This document shows, one piece after another, positions 35,760-45,341 of a stretch of 64,000 nucleotides of DNA (positions are counted from its first letter, which is position 1; each line of letters starts with the position of its first letter). The notes below the pieces were generated by a model, which did no database searches, had not been told where the DNA came from, and was given only the letters and a program-made list of their open reading frames with translations. The stretch is from the NCBI GenBank assembly GCA_026692665.1, contig JAPLOF010000033.1:1-64000 (forward strand). The letters run 5' to 3'. Made by a program: the position numbers and the translations under genes. This stretch comes from Planctomycetota bacterium. GTDB lineage: Bacteria > Planctomycetota > UBA1135 > GCA-002686595.

Positions 35760-36746
35760 CTACCAACGCCTTTCCAGTACGTACTCCGACAGGTCCTCGA
35801 GCGCGGATCGCGCCGGCGAATCGGGCAGAGCGGCGACCCGCGCGCGGGCCCGGACCGTCAACTGCTGCGCGCGCGCCATCGCGCTCTCGACGCCGCCCAG
35901 CAAGTCACAGGCCGAGCGCAAGAGCTGGACGCGATGCGCGAGCCCGGGCTGCGTGTAGATCTCGCGGATGCGCGCCTGCGTGGCCGCGTCGGCGGCGCGA
36001 TACGCGTGCAGGACGGGCAAGGTCACCTTGCCGTCCTCGACGTCGTTGCCGACCGACTTGCCGACCACGCTCTCCTCGCCCACGACGTCGAGGCAGTCGT
36101 CCACGATCTGGAACGCGAGTCCGATCTCGAGGCCGTACTGCCACAACTCCTGGCCGATTTCCTCGCGCCCGCCGGGGTAGCGCGCGCCGAGTTCGCAGGC
36201 CGCCGCGTACAAGGTCGCGGTCTTCGCGCCCGCGATGCTCTCGCAGCGCTCGTCGGTGAGCTCGAAGTCGTAGCGCAGGGTGCTCTGCTCGATCTCGCCC
36301 ACGCAGATCCGGCGCGTGGCCTCCGCCAGGGCGCGGCTCGCGAGCCGCGAGGACAGGTCGGTCGAGAGCGCGAAGGCGCGCGCATACAGGAAGTCGCCGA
36401 GCAGCACCGCGACCTGGTTGTCCCAGCGCTGGTGGACCGTGGCGACCCGGCGCCGCACGTCCGCGCCGTCGAGCACGTCGTCGTGCACGAGGGTCGCCAG
36501 GTGGATCATCTCGACGATCGCCGCGATCGCCGGATGCTCGTCGGTCGAGTTGCCGGTCGCGTCGCCGGCGAGGAGCACCAGGGCGCCGCGCAGCTGCTTG
36601 CCGCGGAACCGCCCCACGTGACCGGTCATGTCCGCCACGGCGTGCGAGCGCTCGGCGACCTGCCGCACGAGGATCTCGCGCATGCGCGCCATGCCGTCGG
36701 CGACGGGCGCGATCAGCCGTTCGAGGCGCGCATCCGAAGCGCTCAC
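35760..36746 (-). CDS. trans-polyprenyl diphosphate synthase (quinone side chain)
   Basis: A 328-residue class I isoprenyl synthase. Both aspartate-rich motifs are present: FARM as LVHDDVLDGADVRRR and SARM as FQIVDDCLDVVG, with GKQLRG near the start and the GDFLYARAF helix. The residues before the first DDxxD are small/hydrophobic (MIHLATLVHDD), compatible with a long-chain product such as the octaprenyl or heptaprenyl tail of menaquinone or ubiquinone. The GTG start overlaps the mobA TGA in GTGA. Placement next to cytochrome c maturation genes fits a role in respiration; the chain length is not determined. Confidence 0.9.
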   Translation of the reverse strand: MSASDARLERLIAPVADGMARMREILVRQVAERSHAVADMTGHVGRFRGKQLRGALVLLAGDATGNSTDEHPAIAAIVEMIHLATLVHDDVLDGADVRRRVATVHQRWDNQVAVLLGDFLYARAFALSTDLSSRLASRALAEATRRICVGEIEQSTLRYDFELTDERCESIAGAKTATLYAAACELGARYPGGREEIGQELWQYGLEIGLAFQIVDDCLDVVGEESVVGKSVGNDVEDGKVTLPVLHAYRAADAATQARIREIYTQPGLAHRVQLLRSACDLLGGVESAMARAQQLTVRARARVAALPDSPARSALEDLSEYVLERRW

Positions 36747-37438
36747 GGGTGGCCCCCGTGAGCCGGCGCCGCGAGTTCGCCGGCGCTGGCGAGGAGAGTC
36801 CGGGCCCGGTCGAACTCCGCGGACGTGTTCACGTTCTGCGTCGCCGCGGCATGACCGGCGCTCGCGGCATCGAACGTGTCGATGCGCGGAAGGCGTCCGT
36901 CCGTCATCGGGTGGGTGAAGAGTGCGGTCATGCGCAATTCTCGAGCGTCCAGGGCGGCACGCACCGCAGGCAGCAGGCGAGTGTGGTACACGCCGCACAG
37001 GGGCTCCACCCCCAGAGCGCTCCCGAGGAGCAGCGCGTCGCAATCCTCCCGTTCGGCCCGTTCGACGAGCAGCAGGAGGAGCGCGGGTTCGACCGCGGGC
37101 ATGTCGACCGCGATCACCAGCACCCGCTCGTAGCGCGCCGCGGCCAGCGCGGCTTCGAGTCCGGCCAGAGGCCCCAGCCCCTCCGCGCGGTCGAGGACGA
37201 TCGGGACGCCGGACTCCGCGTACCTCGGCACCGATCCGGTCGCGAGGAGCAGCTCATCGCACGCCGGACGCAGGACGGCGAGCGCGCGCTCGAGCAACGT
37301 CCGACCGCCGATCTCGAGGGCGGCCTTGTCGTGCCCCATGCGACGACTCCGTCCGCCGCACACGACGACCCCCGTCCGTCCGCGCGCGCGCACGGACGGC
37401 GACTCCCGGGACGAGGGGGTCGAAGCGACCGGGGGCAC
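36743..37438 (-). CDS. mobA: molybdenum cofactor guanylyltransferase
   Basis: A 231-residue nucleotidyltransferase that attaches GMP to molybdopterin to make the bis-MGD cofactor of exported oxidoreductases. The N-terminal signature VVVCGGRSRRMGHDKAAL (family LAGGxSxRMGxDKa) is clear, followed by RAEGLGPLAGLEAAL and VIAVDMPAV, the metal-binding D-x-P. The first 20 residues are an unconserved basic extension behind a GTG start, so a slightly later start is possible. It lies 16 bp after tatA, which suits the export of folded MGD enzymes by the Tat system, and overlaps the polyprenyl synthase gene. Confidence 0.85.
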   Translation of the reverse strand: MPPVASTPSSRESPSVRARGRTGVVVCGGRSRRMGHDKAALEIGGRTLLERALAVLRPACDELLLATGSVPRYAESGVPIVLDRAEGLGPLAGLEAALAAARYERVLVIAVDMPAVEPALLLLLVERAEREDCDALLLGSALGVEPLCGVYHTRLLPAVRAALDARELRMTALFTHPMTDGRLPRIDTFDAASAGHAAATQNVNTSAEFDRARTLLASAGELAAPAHGGHP

Positions 37439-37454
37439 GGGGCGCGGGGCGAGC

Positions 37455-37667
37455 TCAGGGCTCGCGGTTCGTCCCGGTCTTCGGCGGCGCCTCGGAGGGC
37501 GGAGCGGCGTCCTTGCCGCCCTCGTTCATGCCCTTCTTGAACTCGTGGACGCTGCTCCCCATCGAACGCGCCAGCTCGGGCAGCTTGCGCGCACCGAAGA
37601 GCAGCAGGATGGCGAACACGATCAGGAGGATCTCGGGGAGACCCAGTGCGGCGGCGATCGGCAACAT
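37455..37667 (-). CDS. tatA: Sec-independent protein translocase subunit TatA/E
   Basis: A 70-residue protein with one N-terminal transmembrane helix (LPEILLIVFAILLLFGARKL), the conserved Phe-Gly hinge, the amphipathic helix ELARSMGSSVHEFKKGM and an acidic/polar tail. These are diagnostic for TatA/TatE, the pore-forming component of the twin-arginine pathway. A good AAGGA ribosome binding site lies five bases before the ATG. TatC is not in this window. The neighbours mobA and the cytochrome c genes point to export of folded redox proteins. Confidence 0.92.
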   Translation of the reverse strand: MLPIAAALGLPEILLIVFAILLLFGARKLPELARSMGSSVHEFKKGMNEGGKDAAPPSEAPPKTGTNREP

Positions 37668-37726
37668 AAGTTTCCTTGGGCTGGCCTGGACCGGGGTTCG
37701 AGCCACGGTCTGCGCCAAACCCCAGT

Positions 37727-38554
37727 CTAGGGGATCGAACCGCGCGGGTCCCCTGCCTGCGCCCCAAATCGCGGTTCTCCCCCGGACGCGCCAACGCGCG
37801 CGCCGAGGCGCCTCAGGACGCGCGGATCCAGCGAAGGCAGCTCCAGGTCCGGAGAGGCCAGGGTCCCCTCCCGCTTCTCGCCCACGCGGGCGCCCCGCCC
37901 GACGCGCAGCCCGGCGGCGAGCAGACCGGCGCGGACCTCGGTCGCCGCACTGTAGGTCGAGAGCCGGCTCCCGGGCGCCATGCGCCGCGCGACCGCGGCG
38001 AGGAAGTCGCGCGACCAGAGCTCGGGCTCGACCCGCGGCGAGAACGGGTCGAGGAAGACCGCGTCGAAGAGCAGTCCTTCGGGCAGGCCCGCGAGGCTCG
38101 CGCGCGCGTCGCCGAGCCGGAGGCGCAAGCGACCGTTCGCGAGCGGGACGGACTCGGCGCCATGACTCGCGAGCGCGCTGCCGAGGGCCAGACGGACCGG
38201 CGCGTGCCAGCGCTCCAGATCCGCCGGCTCGCGGGGAGCCGCGCGGGCGTGGACGAGGAGGTCGCGATCGCGCTCGAGGCTCGTCGCCTCGAGCGCGACT
38301 CCCGTGTCCGCCAGAGCTTCGAGCGCCGCCGCCAAGTTGAATCCGAGCCCCGTGCCGACGTCGAGCAGGCGCAGGGCGCGCGTCCCGGACGGCGCGAGCT
38401 CCAGCGCCCGCTCGCGGAGCCTGCATTCACGCGCGTAGCGTTCCCGCGCCTGCGTCCACGCTCCGGACATCGAGTGGAACGTCTCGCCGTGATCCGCGTG
38501 CGCCAACGTGGACGATCCGTCCGCCGTGAGCCGTTCGGTCCAGCGCGCGCTCAT
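37727..38554 (-). CDS. MnmC-like SAM-dependent methyltransferase
   Basis: A 275-residue protein like the methyltransferase half of MnmC, which completes the mnm5 modification at U34 of tRNA. It begins with the substrate-side pattern TERLTADGSSTLAHADHGETFHS and MSGAWTQARERY, then the SAM loop LLDVGTGLGFNLAAAL, an acidic ribose-binding position in ATSLERDRD, and DAVFLDPFSPRVEPELWSRD, the typical DAFSPxxNPExW-type motif. The FAD oxidase half of full-length MnmC is absent, as in many stand-alone homologues. The ATG overlaps the TGA of the upstream DUF1648 gene (ATGA). A role in tRNA modification is inferred from the family. Confidence 0.75.
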   Translation of the reverse strand: MSARWTERLTADGSSTLAHADHGETFHSMSGAWTQARERYARECRLRERALELAPSGTRALRLLDVGTGLGFNLAAALEALADTGVALEATSLERDRDLLVHARAAPREPADLERWHAPVRLALGSALASHGAESVPLANGRLRLRLGDARASLAGLPEGLLFDAVFLDPFSPRVEPELWSRDFLAAVARRMAPGSRLSTYSAATEVRAGLLAAGLRVGRGARVGEKREGTLASPDLELPSLDPRVLRRLGARVGASGGEPRFGAQAGDPRGSIP

Positions 38555-39066
38555 CGCGTTCGCGCGCGCAGCGCGCGACGTCGCGCACGGAAGGGCGCGT
38601 CGAGCCAGACGACCCCGCCGCCCACGAGGAGGACGACGAGGGCGGGCCCGGCGAGCCACGCCGAGGAGAGCGCGGCGCTGCCCGCGATCGCATGCTCGCC
38701 GATGGCCACGAACAGGGTCGACAGCGCGACGCCGGTCGCGAGGCCCGCGAAGTCCAGGAACGTCGAGAGGCGCTCCAGCGTGGCCTGCCGGCGCTCCGGC
38801 GCGAGCCAGTAGTCCTTCTCGGGCAGGTTCACCCAGGCCGCGGGCACCGCGGGAATCCAGGTCGCGAGTCCGCCGAACAGGACCGCGAGCCCGGCGAGCA
38901 TCCCGAGCGCCAGGCCCGCGTAGGCACCACGGCCCATGGAGTCGCGCGGCTGTCCGGCGAAGTCGAAGCTCGTCGCGAAGCGCTCCGGCAGGTCCGCCCA
39001 GCGCCAGGCGAACCAGGCCGACACGAGCGCCAGCGGCAGGAGGATCAGGGCACGGCGCAGCGGCAT
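38551..39066 (-). CDS. DUF1648-like membrane protein
   Basis: A 171-residue protein with four hydrophobic segments. The stretch LPERFATSFDFAGQPRDSMGR after the first helix, shortened here to LPERFATSFDFAGQP, is the LPxxxPxHFxxxGxP-type motif of the DUF1648 family found in SdpI-like and other integral membrane proteins. The loop near residue 85 (LPEKDYWLAPERR) is also typical. The function is unknown. It sits between sucD (49-bp gap upstream) and the MnmC-like gene, which overlaps its stop by four bases. Confidence 0.65.
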   Translation of the reverse strand: MPLRRALILLPLALVSAWFAWRWADLPERFATSFDFAGQPRDSMGRGAYAGLALGMLAGLAVLFGGLATWIPAVPAAWVNLPEKDYWLAPERRQATLERLSTFLDFAGLATGVALSTLFVAIGEHAIAGSAALSSAWLAGPALVVLLVGGGVVWLDAPFRARRRALRARTR

Positions 39067-39115
39067 GCCCGATCAGGGTACCGAGTGACCGGCGAGCCGT
39101 GGCGCGCGGCCACGG

Positions 39116-40039
39116 TCAGCCCACGGCCACCGCCGCGCGCGCTCCTTCGAGGAGTCCGGCGGCGGCGAGCGCCTTCTCCATCTCCTCGCCCAGGCGCGCC
39201 GGGCTCTTGCACATGCGCACGCCGGCCTTCTCGAGCGCGGTGATCTTGTCCGCGGCCGTGCCCTGCCCGCCCGAGATGATCGCGCCAGCGTGGCCCATGC
39301 GGCGCCCCGGCGGCGCGGTCTGTCCGGCGATGAAGCCGACCATCGGCTTCTTCACGTTCTTCGCGATGTACTCGGCCGCGCGCTCCTCGGCGTTCCCGCC
39401 GATCTCGCCGATCATGATGATCGCGTCGGTCTCGGGGTCGGCGTTGAAGGCCGTGAGCACGTCCACGAAGTTCGTGCCGTTCACCGGATCGCCGCCGATG
39501 CCGACGCACGTCGACTGGCCGATGCCGCGGCTCGTGAGCTGCCACACGGCCTCGTAGGTCAACGTCCCCGAGCGCGACACGACCCCGACGCGGCCGGCCT
39601 TGTGGATGTAGCCGGGCATGATGCCGATGCGGCATTTCGCTTTGGGCGTGATGACGCCCGGGCAGTTCGGACCCACGAGACGCGTCTTCGTCCCCGGCTG
39701 CGCGAGGCGCTCCGTGACCTTGATCATGTCGAGCACCGGGATGCCCTCCGTGATCGCGACGACGAGCTCGATCCCGGCGTCGATGGCCTCGAGGATCGCG
39801 TCGCCCGCGAACGCCGGGGGCACGAAGACGACGCTGGCGTTCGCGCCGGCCTTCTCGCGAGCCTCGTGGCAGCTCTTGAAGACCGGGAGACCGAGGTGCG
39901 TGGTCCCGGCCTTCTTCGGGTTCACGCCACCCACCATCTTGGTGCCGTACTCGAGGCTCCTCTCGGTGTGGAACGAGCCGAAGTCGCCCGTCATGCCCTG
40001 GCAGACGAGGCGCGTGTTCGCGTCGACGAAGATGCTCAT
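39116..40039 (-). CDS. sucD: succinyl-CoA synthetase (ADP/GDP-forming) alpha subunit
   Basis: A 307-residue subunit carrying the CoA site and the phosphohistidine. Visible are the N-terminal CoA-binding region [44 protein letters not shown] (MPG loop), [17 protein letters not shown] and [16 protein letters not shown], with the active-site His in [16 protein letters not shown] near residue 250. With sucC it converts succinyl-CoA to succinate with substrate-level phosphorylation in the TCA cycle. It follows sucC by ten bases, the usual C-D order, with GAGGG before the ATG. Confidence 0.96.
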   Translation of the reverse strand: MSIFVDANTRLVCQGMTGDFGSFHTERSLEYGTKMVGGVNPKKAGTTHLGLPVFKSCHEAREKAGANASVVFVPPAFAGDAILEAIDAGIELVVAITEGIPVLDMIKVTERLAQPGTKTRLVGPNCPGVITPKAKCRIGIMPGYIHKAGRVGVVSRSGTLTYEAVWQLTSRGIGQSTCVGIGGDPVNGTNFVDVLTAFNADPETDAIIMIGEIGGNAEERAAEYIAKNVKKPMVGFIAGQTAPPGRRMGHAGAIISGGQGTAADKITALEKAGVRMCKSPARLGEEMEKALAAAGLLEGARAAVAVG

Positions 40040-40049
40040 GTCGTGACCC

Positions 40050-41222
<1,173 letters not shown>

Positions 41223-41356
41223 CGCGGGTGTCTTGCCGGCCGTCGGGCGAGGGAAATGAGGCGGAGAGCCTAGCGGCACGCCCGCGGGGATGGAACTGCT
41301 CGCAGCGCGAGCGGCCGGGTTGCGGAGCGCGCGGCCGGCTGGTCCCATCTGCCCCC

Positions 41357-42490
41357 ATGCATCCCGCCCCCACGCCGAGCCGCGCCGGATCCCTGCTCGT
41401 CGATGCCGAGCTCGAGGCCCTCTCCGGATCCGCCCTGCGGGTGCGCCCCGGAGCCGCCCCGATCACGCGCGCCCAGGTCTCGCCCGCCAGCCTCGACCTG
41501 CGCCTCGGCGCGCGCGCCTGGCGGATGCGCTCGGGCTTCCTCCCGGGGGCCGGCAGCGTCGAGGCGCGCATCGACGAGCTGGCGCTGTCGGAGCTCGACC
41601 TGTCGCGCGGCGCCGTCCTGGAGCGCGGGATCCCCTACCTGGCCGAGATCGAGGAGGAGCTGGCCCTCGATCCGGATCTGCGCGCGCGCTTCAACCCACG
41701 CAGCTCGACCGGTCGCTGCGATGTCTTCACGCGCGTCCTGTGCGCCGGTCATCCGCGTTTCGACGAGGCGCCGGCGGGCTATCGCGGTCGGTTGTGGATC
41801 GAGATCTCGCCGCTGTCCTTCCCGGTGCGGGTCGCGCGCGGCGACCGGCTGGCGCAGCTGCGACTCGCGCGCGGAAACGCCGCGCTCGACGCGGGCGAGC
41901 TGCAGGCACTGCACGCGCGCACGCCGCTCGTGTACGACGAGCGCGGCCCGGCGGAAGCGCTGGTCGACGACGAGGGCGCGCTCGCGCTGCGCGTGGGACT
42001 CGCGAGCCGCGATCCCGCCGGCTGGCGTTCCGCCGCGCACACGGACGTCGTCGAGTTCGCCGTGGAGGGCGCGCACGATCCCGCGGACTTCTGGGAGCCC
42101 GTGCACGCGCGCGGCGGACGCTGCATCCTCGAGCCCGGCAGCTTCTACATCTTCGCCAGCCACGAACGGCTCGTCATCCCGCCCGACCACGCGGCCGAGA
42201 TGCTGCCCATCGACGTGGGCGTCGGCGAGCTGCGCAACAACTACGCGGGCTTCTTCGACAACGGCTTCGGCTGGAGCGCGGACGGCGCGACGCGCGGCAC
42301 GCCGGCGGTGCTCGAAGTGCGCGCGCACGACGTCCCGTTCCTCGTGGAGGACGGCCAACCGTTCTGCCGCCTGCGCTTCTTCCGCACGAGCCGCCGCCCC
42401 GACCGCCTGTACGGCGAGGGGCGCGCGGCGAGCTATCGGAACCAGGACCTCACGCTGGCGCGGTGCTTCCGCGCGCGTGGCGCAACGTGA
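41357..42490 (+). CDS. two-domain 2'-deoxycytidine 5'-triphosphate deaminase
   Basis: A 377-residue protein of the long dCTP deaminase family (dUTPase fold duplicated), which converts dCTP to dUTP for thymidylate synthesis. The first copy has [15 protein letters not shown], here read as [11 protein letters not shown], and the nucleotide loop [14 protein letters not shown]. The second copy has [21 protein letters not shown] and [13 protein letters not shown], close to the AGFFDPGFG motif of the family. The short trimeric Dcd of enterobacteria is about 190 residues, so this is the duplicated type. It is followed by a coupled zeta-like kinase gene whose GTG overlaps its TGA. Confidence 0.8.
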   Translation: MHPAPTPSRAGSLLVDAELEALSGSALRVRPGAAPITRAQVSPASLDLRLGARAWRMRSGFLPGAGSVEARIDELALSELDLSRGAVLERGIPYLAEIEEELALDPDLRARFNPRSSTGRCDVFTRVLCAGHPRFDEAPAGYRGRLWIEISPLSFPVRVARGDRLAQLRLARGNAALDAGELQALHARTPLVYDERGPAEALVDDEGALALRVGLASRDPAGWRSAAHTDVVEFAVEGAHDPADFWEPVHARGGRCILEPGSFYIFASHERLVIPPDHAAEMLPIDVGVGELRNNYAGFFDNGFGWSADGATRGTPAVLEVRAHDVPFLVEDGQPFCRLRFFRTSRRPDRLYGEGRAASYRNQDLTLARCFRARGAT

Positions 42491-43077
42491 ACGCCCTGCC
42501 TCCGATCATCGTCGTTCTCGGTGGGCCCAACGGCGCCGGAAAGACGACGGCTTCCGAACGATTGCTCGGCGACCATCTGAACATCGCCGAGTACGTGAAC
42601 GCCGACGTGATCGCGCGCGGTCTGTCGGGCTTCGATCCCGAGCGTTCCGCCATCCCGGCTGCGCGGATCATGCTGGAGCGGATCGAGACCCTGGCGAACG
42701 AGCGCGCCAACTTCGCTTTCGAGACGACACTCGCGAGCCGTTCGTTCGCCCCGTGGCTGCGCGCGCGCACGGACTCTGGGTACGAGCTCCACCTCTTCTA
42801 CATCTGGCTGTCGAGCGCGGAAGCGGCAATCGCGCGCGTCGCCTCTCGGGTCCGGTCCGGCGGCCATGACATACCCGAGGACACGATTCGAAGGCGCTAC
42901 CCGCGCGGCATCCGGAACCTGTTCGACCTCTACATGCCGATCGCCACGCGCTGGACGATCCTGAATGGCGCCGGCGCGCTCCCGACCTCCATCTCCAGCG
43001 GTGGCCTCGGATCGCCGATCGAAGTGCTAGACTCCTCGGCGTGGGCCGAACTCTCGAGCCGACGCGATGATCCATAA
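42487..43077 (+). CDS. zeta-toxin-like P-loop kinase
   Basis: A 196-residue P-loop protein. Walker A is VLGGPNGAGKTTASE, followed by EYVNADVIARGLSGFDPE and NFAFETTLASRSF, the ordered motifs of the zeta toxin/UDP-GlcNAc kinase fold, where an Asp after NA and an Arg further on would act in phosphoryl transfer. The lid region SRVRSGGHDIPEDTIRRRYPR is also conserved in this group of about 195-residue proteins. Zeta toxins phosphorylate UDP-N-acetylglucosamine and block cell wall synthesis, but the target of this subgroup is not established. The GTG overlaps the deaminase stop (GTGA), and the small partner gene overlaps its 3' end by 11 bp. Confidence 0.72.
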   Translation: MNALPPIIVVLGGPNGAGKTTASERLLGDHLNIAEYVNADVIARGLSGFDPERSAIPAARIMLERIETLANERANFAFETTLASRSFAPWLRARTDSGYELHLFYIWLSSAEAAIARVASRVRSGGHDIPEDTIRRRYPRGIRNLFDLYMPIATRWTILNGAGALPTSISSGGLGSPIEVLDSSAWAELSSRRDDP

Positions 43078-43282
43078 GCCAGAGCCCGATCGACACGCGC
43101 TGCTGCGCGACATGGCCGGGATCACCGCTGCCTTCCAGGCTGCGGCTCGCGACGCTCTCGAGCGCCACAAGAAGCTCGGCGAGTCGATCGTGATCTGGCG
43201 CGACGGCCGCGTGGTCGAGGTCCCGCCCGAGGAGATCGACGCCGAGCTCGCACGCGCCGAACGCGAAGCCGGCCTGCGCTGA
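43067..43282 (+). CDS. small partner of the zeta-like kinase, possible antitoxin, 71 aa
   Basis: A 71-residue highly charged, probably helical protein. After MIHKPEPDRHALLRDM it has a helix ITAAFQAAARDALERHKKLG and a short strand pair SIVIWRDGRVVEVPPEEI. Small proteins of this type regularly follow such kinases. The 11-bp overlap with the kinase gene implies coupled translation, and the size and charge fit an antitoxin, but it does not resemble classical epsilon and no neutralising activity is known to me. The gene order is kinase first, opposite to most epsilon-zeta pairs. Confidence 0.6.
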   Translation: MIHKPEPDRHALLRDMAGITAAFQAAARDALERHKKLGESIVIWRDGRVVEVPPEEIDAELARAEREAGLR

Positions 43283-43364
43283 GGCCCTCCCCTCGGGGTC
43301 CGAGAGCCAATCCGAGGGCAGGCGAGCGGCCGGACCGGCGGCATGCGATACTGCGCGGTCCGCT

Positions 43365-45197
43365 ATGCACGCAGAAATTCCCACGATGCCGACCCCCGAA
43401 GTCCCGACCGAAGCGCCCAACGGATTCGCGACCCTGGGCATCGCGCCCGAACTCCTGGCCGGGCTGACGACGCTCGGCTACGAGGAGCCCACGCCGATCC
43501 AGCGCGCGGCGATCCCGGCGCTCATCGGCGGTCGCGACCTGCTCGGGCAGGCGGCGACGGGCACCGGCAAGACGGCCGCGTTCGCGCTGCCGCTCCTCCA
43601 CGTGACCCCTGCGGGGCCGCTGGCACCGGGCCGACCGCGCGCTCTCGTCCTCGTGCCGACGCGCGAGCTGGCGATGCAGGTCGCGGCCGCGATCCACAAG
43701 TACGGCAAGGTGCGCAACGCGACCGTGCTGCCGATCTACGGCGGCCAGTCGATCTGGCAGCAGATCCGCGTGCTCGACCGCGGCGTCGAAGCCGTCGTCG
43801 CGACGCCGGGTCGCACCGTCGACCACCTCGAGCGCGGCACGCTCGTGCTCGACGACGTGCGCCTGCTCGTGCTCGACGAAGCCGACGAGATGCTCGACAT
43901 GGGCTTCGCCGAGGACCTCGAGAAGATCCTGTCGCGCGCACCGGCGACACGGCAGACGGCCCTCTTCTCGGCCACCATGGCGCCGCGCATCAAGACTCTG
44001 GCGAACCGGCACCTGAAGAACCCCGTGCAGATCTCGATCGAGCGCGAGCGCACGGCAGCGGGCGCGCTGCCGCGCGTGAAGCAGATCGCCTACGTCGTGC
44101 AGCGCGCGCACAAGCTCACCGCGCTCGGCCGCGTGCTCGACATGGAGACCCCGACCTCGGCCATCGTGTTCTGCCGGACGCGCCTGGAGGTCGACGAGGT
44201 CACCGAGTCGATGAACGCGCGCGGCTACCGCGCCGAGGCGTTGCACGGCGGCTTCCCGCAGGAACAGCGCGACCGCGTGATGGCGCGCTTCCGTGACAAC
44301 CGCTCCGATCTGCTCGTCGCGACGGACGTCGCCGCGCGCGGCCTGGACATCGACCACGTGAGCCACGTCGTGAACTTCGACGTGCCCACGGAGCCCGAGT
44401 CGTACGTCCACCGCATCGGGCGCACGGGACGCGCGGGACGCGAGGGCGTCGCGATCACGTTCGTCGAGCCGCGCGAGCAGCGCCTGCTGCGCAACATCCA
44501 AGATGCGACGCGCCAGAGGATCCCGGTCGAGACGATCCCGACCGTCGCCGACCTGCGCAACCGCCGGCTGGAGCTGACGCGCGCCTCGTTGCGCGAGACG
44601 GTGCTGGGTGGCGATCTCGACGCGTTCCGCAGCGTCGTCGAAGGCCTGGCTTCCGAGTTGGACTTGATGGACGTCGCGGCCGCCGCCGTGAAGCTCGCGC
44701 ACGAAGCCCAGCACGCCGCATCCGGCGGTCAGGCCGACGATCAGGACGTGCCGTTCGCACCCCCGCGCGAGGAACGCCGGGAATCCCCGGGCCGCCCGGC
44801 CTGGACAGGCCCCGGGCCCGCCGCGCGCGGCCCCAAGGCGCGCGGCGGGATCCGCGCTCCGAACGAGCGCGGCCCCGCGGGTCCGCGAGACCGCGGGCCG
44901 CGCCCGAACCCGCGCGACGACGCACCGCGCGGCGGACCGCGCGACGAAGTCCAGCGCGGCGGATTCGAGACCACCCGGATCCACCTGAGCGCCGGCCGCT
45001 TCCAGTCCCTGCGCCCGGGCGACCTGGTCGGCGCGATCGCGGGCGAGACCGGCCTGCCCGCGGGCGTCGTCGGCGCGATCGAGATCGCCGATCAGTTCTC
45101 CCTGGTCGACGTCGCGGCCGAGCACGCCGAGCGGATCGTGGAGGCTCTGAGCCGCACGAAGATCCGCGGGCGGCGGGTGACGGTCCGCATCGTCTAG
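43365..45197 (+). CDS. DEAD-box RNA helicase with DbpA-type RNA-binding domain
   Basis: A 610-residue ATP-dependent RNA helicase of the CsdA/DbpA class, acting in ribosome assembly and RNA turnover. In order: the Q motif region GYEEPTPIQRAAIPAL, Walker A AATGTGKT, PTRELAMQ, VLDEADEMLDMGF (DEAD), FSATMAP, VFCRTRLEVDEV, DVAARGLDI and HRIGRTGR. A disordered Arg/Gly/Pro linker of about 90 residues (from about 460) leads to a C-terminal DbpA RNA-binding fold, RIHLSAGRFQSLRPGDLVGA to the end. A GATACT box lies 12 bases before the ATG; a second in-frame ATG seven codons later is the alternative start. Confidence 0.93.
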   Translation: MHAEIPTMPTPEVPTEAPNGFATLGIAPELLAGLTTLGYEEPTPIQRAAIPALIGGRDLLGQAATGTGKTAAFALPLLHVTPAGPLAPGRPRALVLVPTRELAMQVAAAIHKYGKVRNATVLPIYGGQSIWQQIRVLDRGVEAVVATPGRTVDHLERGTLVLDDVRLLVLDEADEMLDMGFAEDLEKILSRAPATRQTALFSATMAPRIKTLANRHLKNPVQISIERERTAAGALPRVKQIAYVVQRAHKLTALGRVLDMETPTSAIVFCRTRLEVDEVTESMNARGYRAEALHGGFPQEQRDRVMARFRDNRSDLLVATDVAARGLDIDHVSHVVNFDVPTEPESYVHRIGRTGRAGREGVAITFVEPREQRLLRNIQDATRQRIPVETIPTVADLRNRRLELTRASLRETVLGGDLDAFRSVVEGLASELDLMDVAAAAVKLAHEAQHAASGGQADDQDVPFAPPREERRESPGRPAWTGPGPAARGPKARGGIRAPNERGPAGPRDRGPRPNPRDDAPRGGPRDEVQRGGFETTRIHLSAGRFQSLRPGDLVGAIAGETGLPAGVVGAIEIADQFSLVDVAAEHAERIVEALSRTKIRGRRVTVRIV

Positions 45198-45208
45198 CCG
45201 ATCGGGAC

Positions 45209-45339
45209 GGAGACTGACCCAGTTCCGTGGCCGTCGCTCTCCGGAGGCCCGGAGCGCGGTTTCCGGGCGAAACGAACCCCATTCCTGGTGGGTCCCGCCC
45301 CCGGCACCCACGAAAGGACAGCGAGCTGGGTCAGCTTCC
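45209..45339. repeat. inverted-repeat-bounded structured spacer between convergent genes
   Basis: CTGACCCAG (45214-45222) and CTGGGTCAG (45326-45334) are exact inverted repeats inside imperfect 18-base arms. Between them are two further hairpins: CTCCGG/CCGGAG near 45240 and GTGGGT/ACCCAC near 45285-45310. It fills the gap between the helicase stop and the HEAT-protein stop, so it may act as a bidirectional terminator; the bounded form also resembles a small MITE or REP-type element. Confidence 0.4.
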
Positions 45340-45341
45340 GT

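Noticed and set aside
37680-37760. Possible tRNA (GGGTTCGAGCC resembles a T-loop)
   Set aside because: The flanking bases do not form a T stem or an acceptor stem, and no D or anticodon arm can be drawn.
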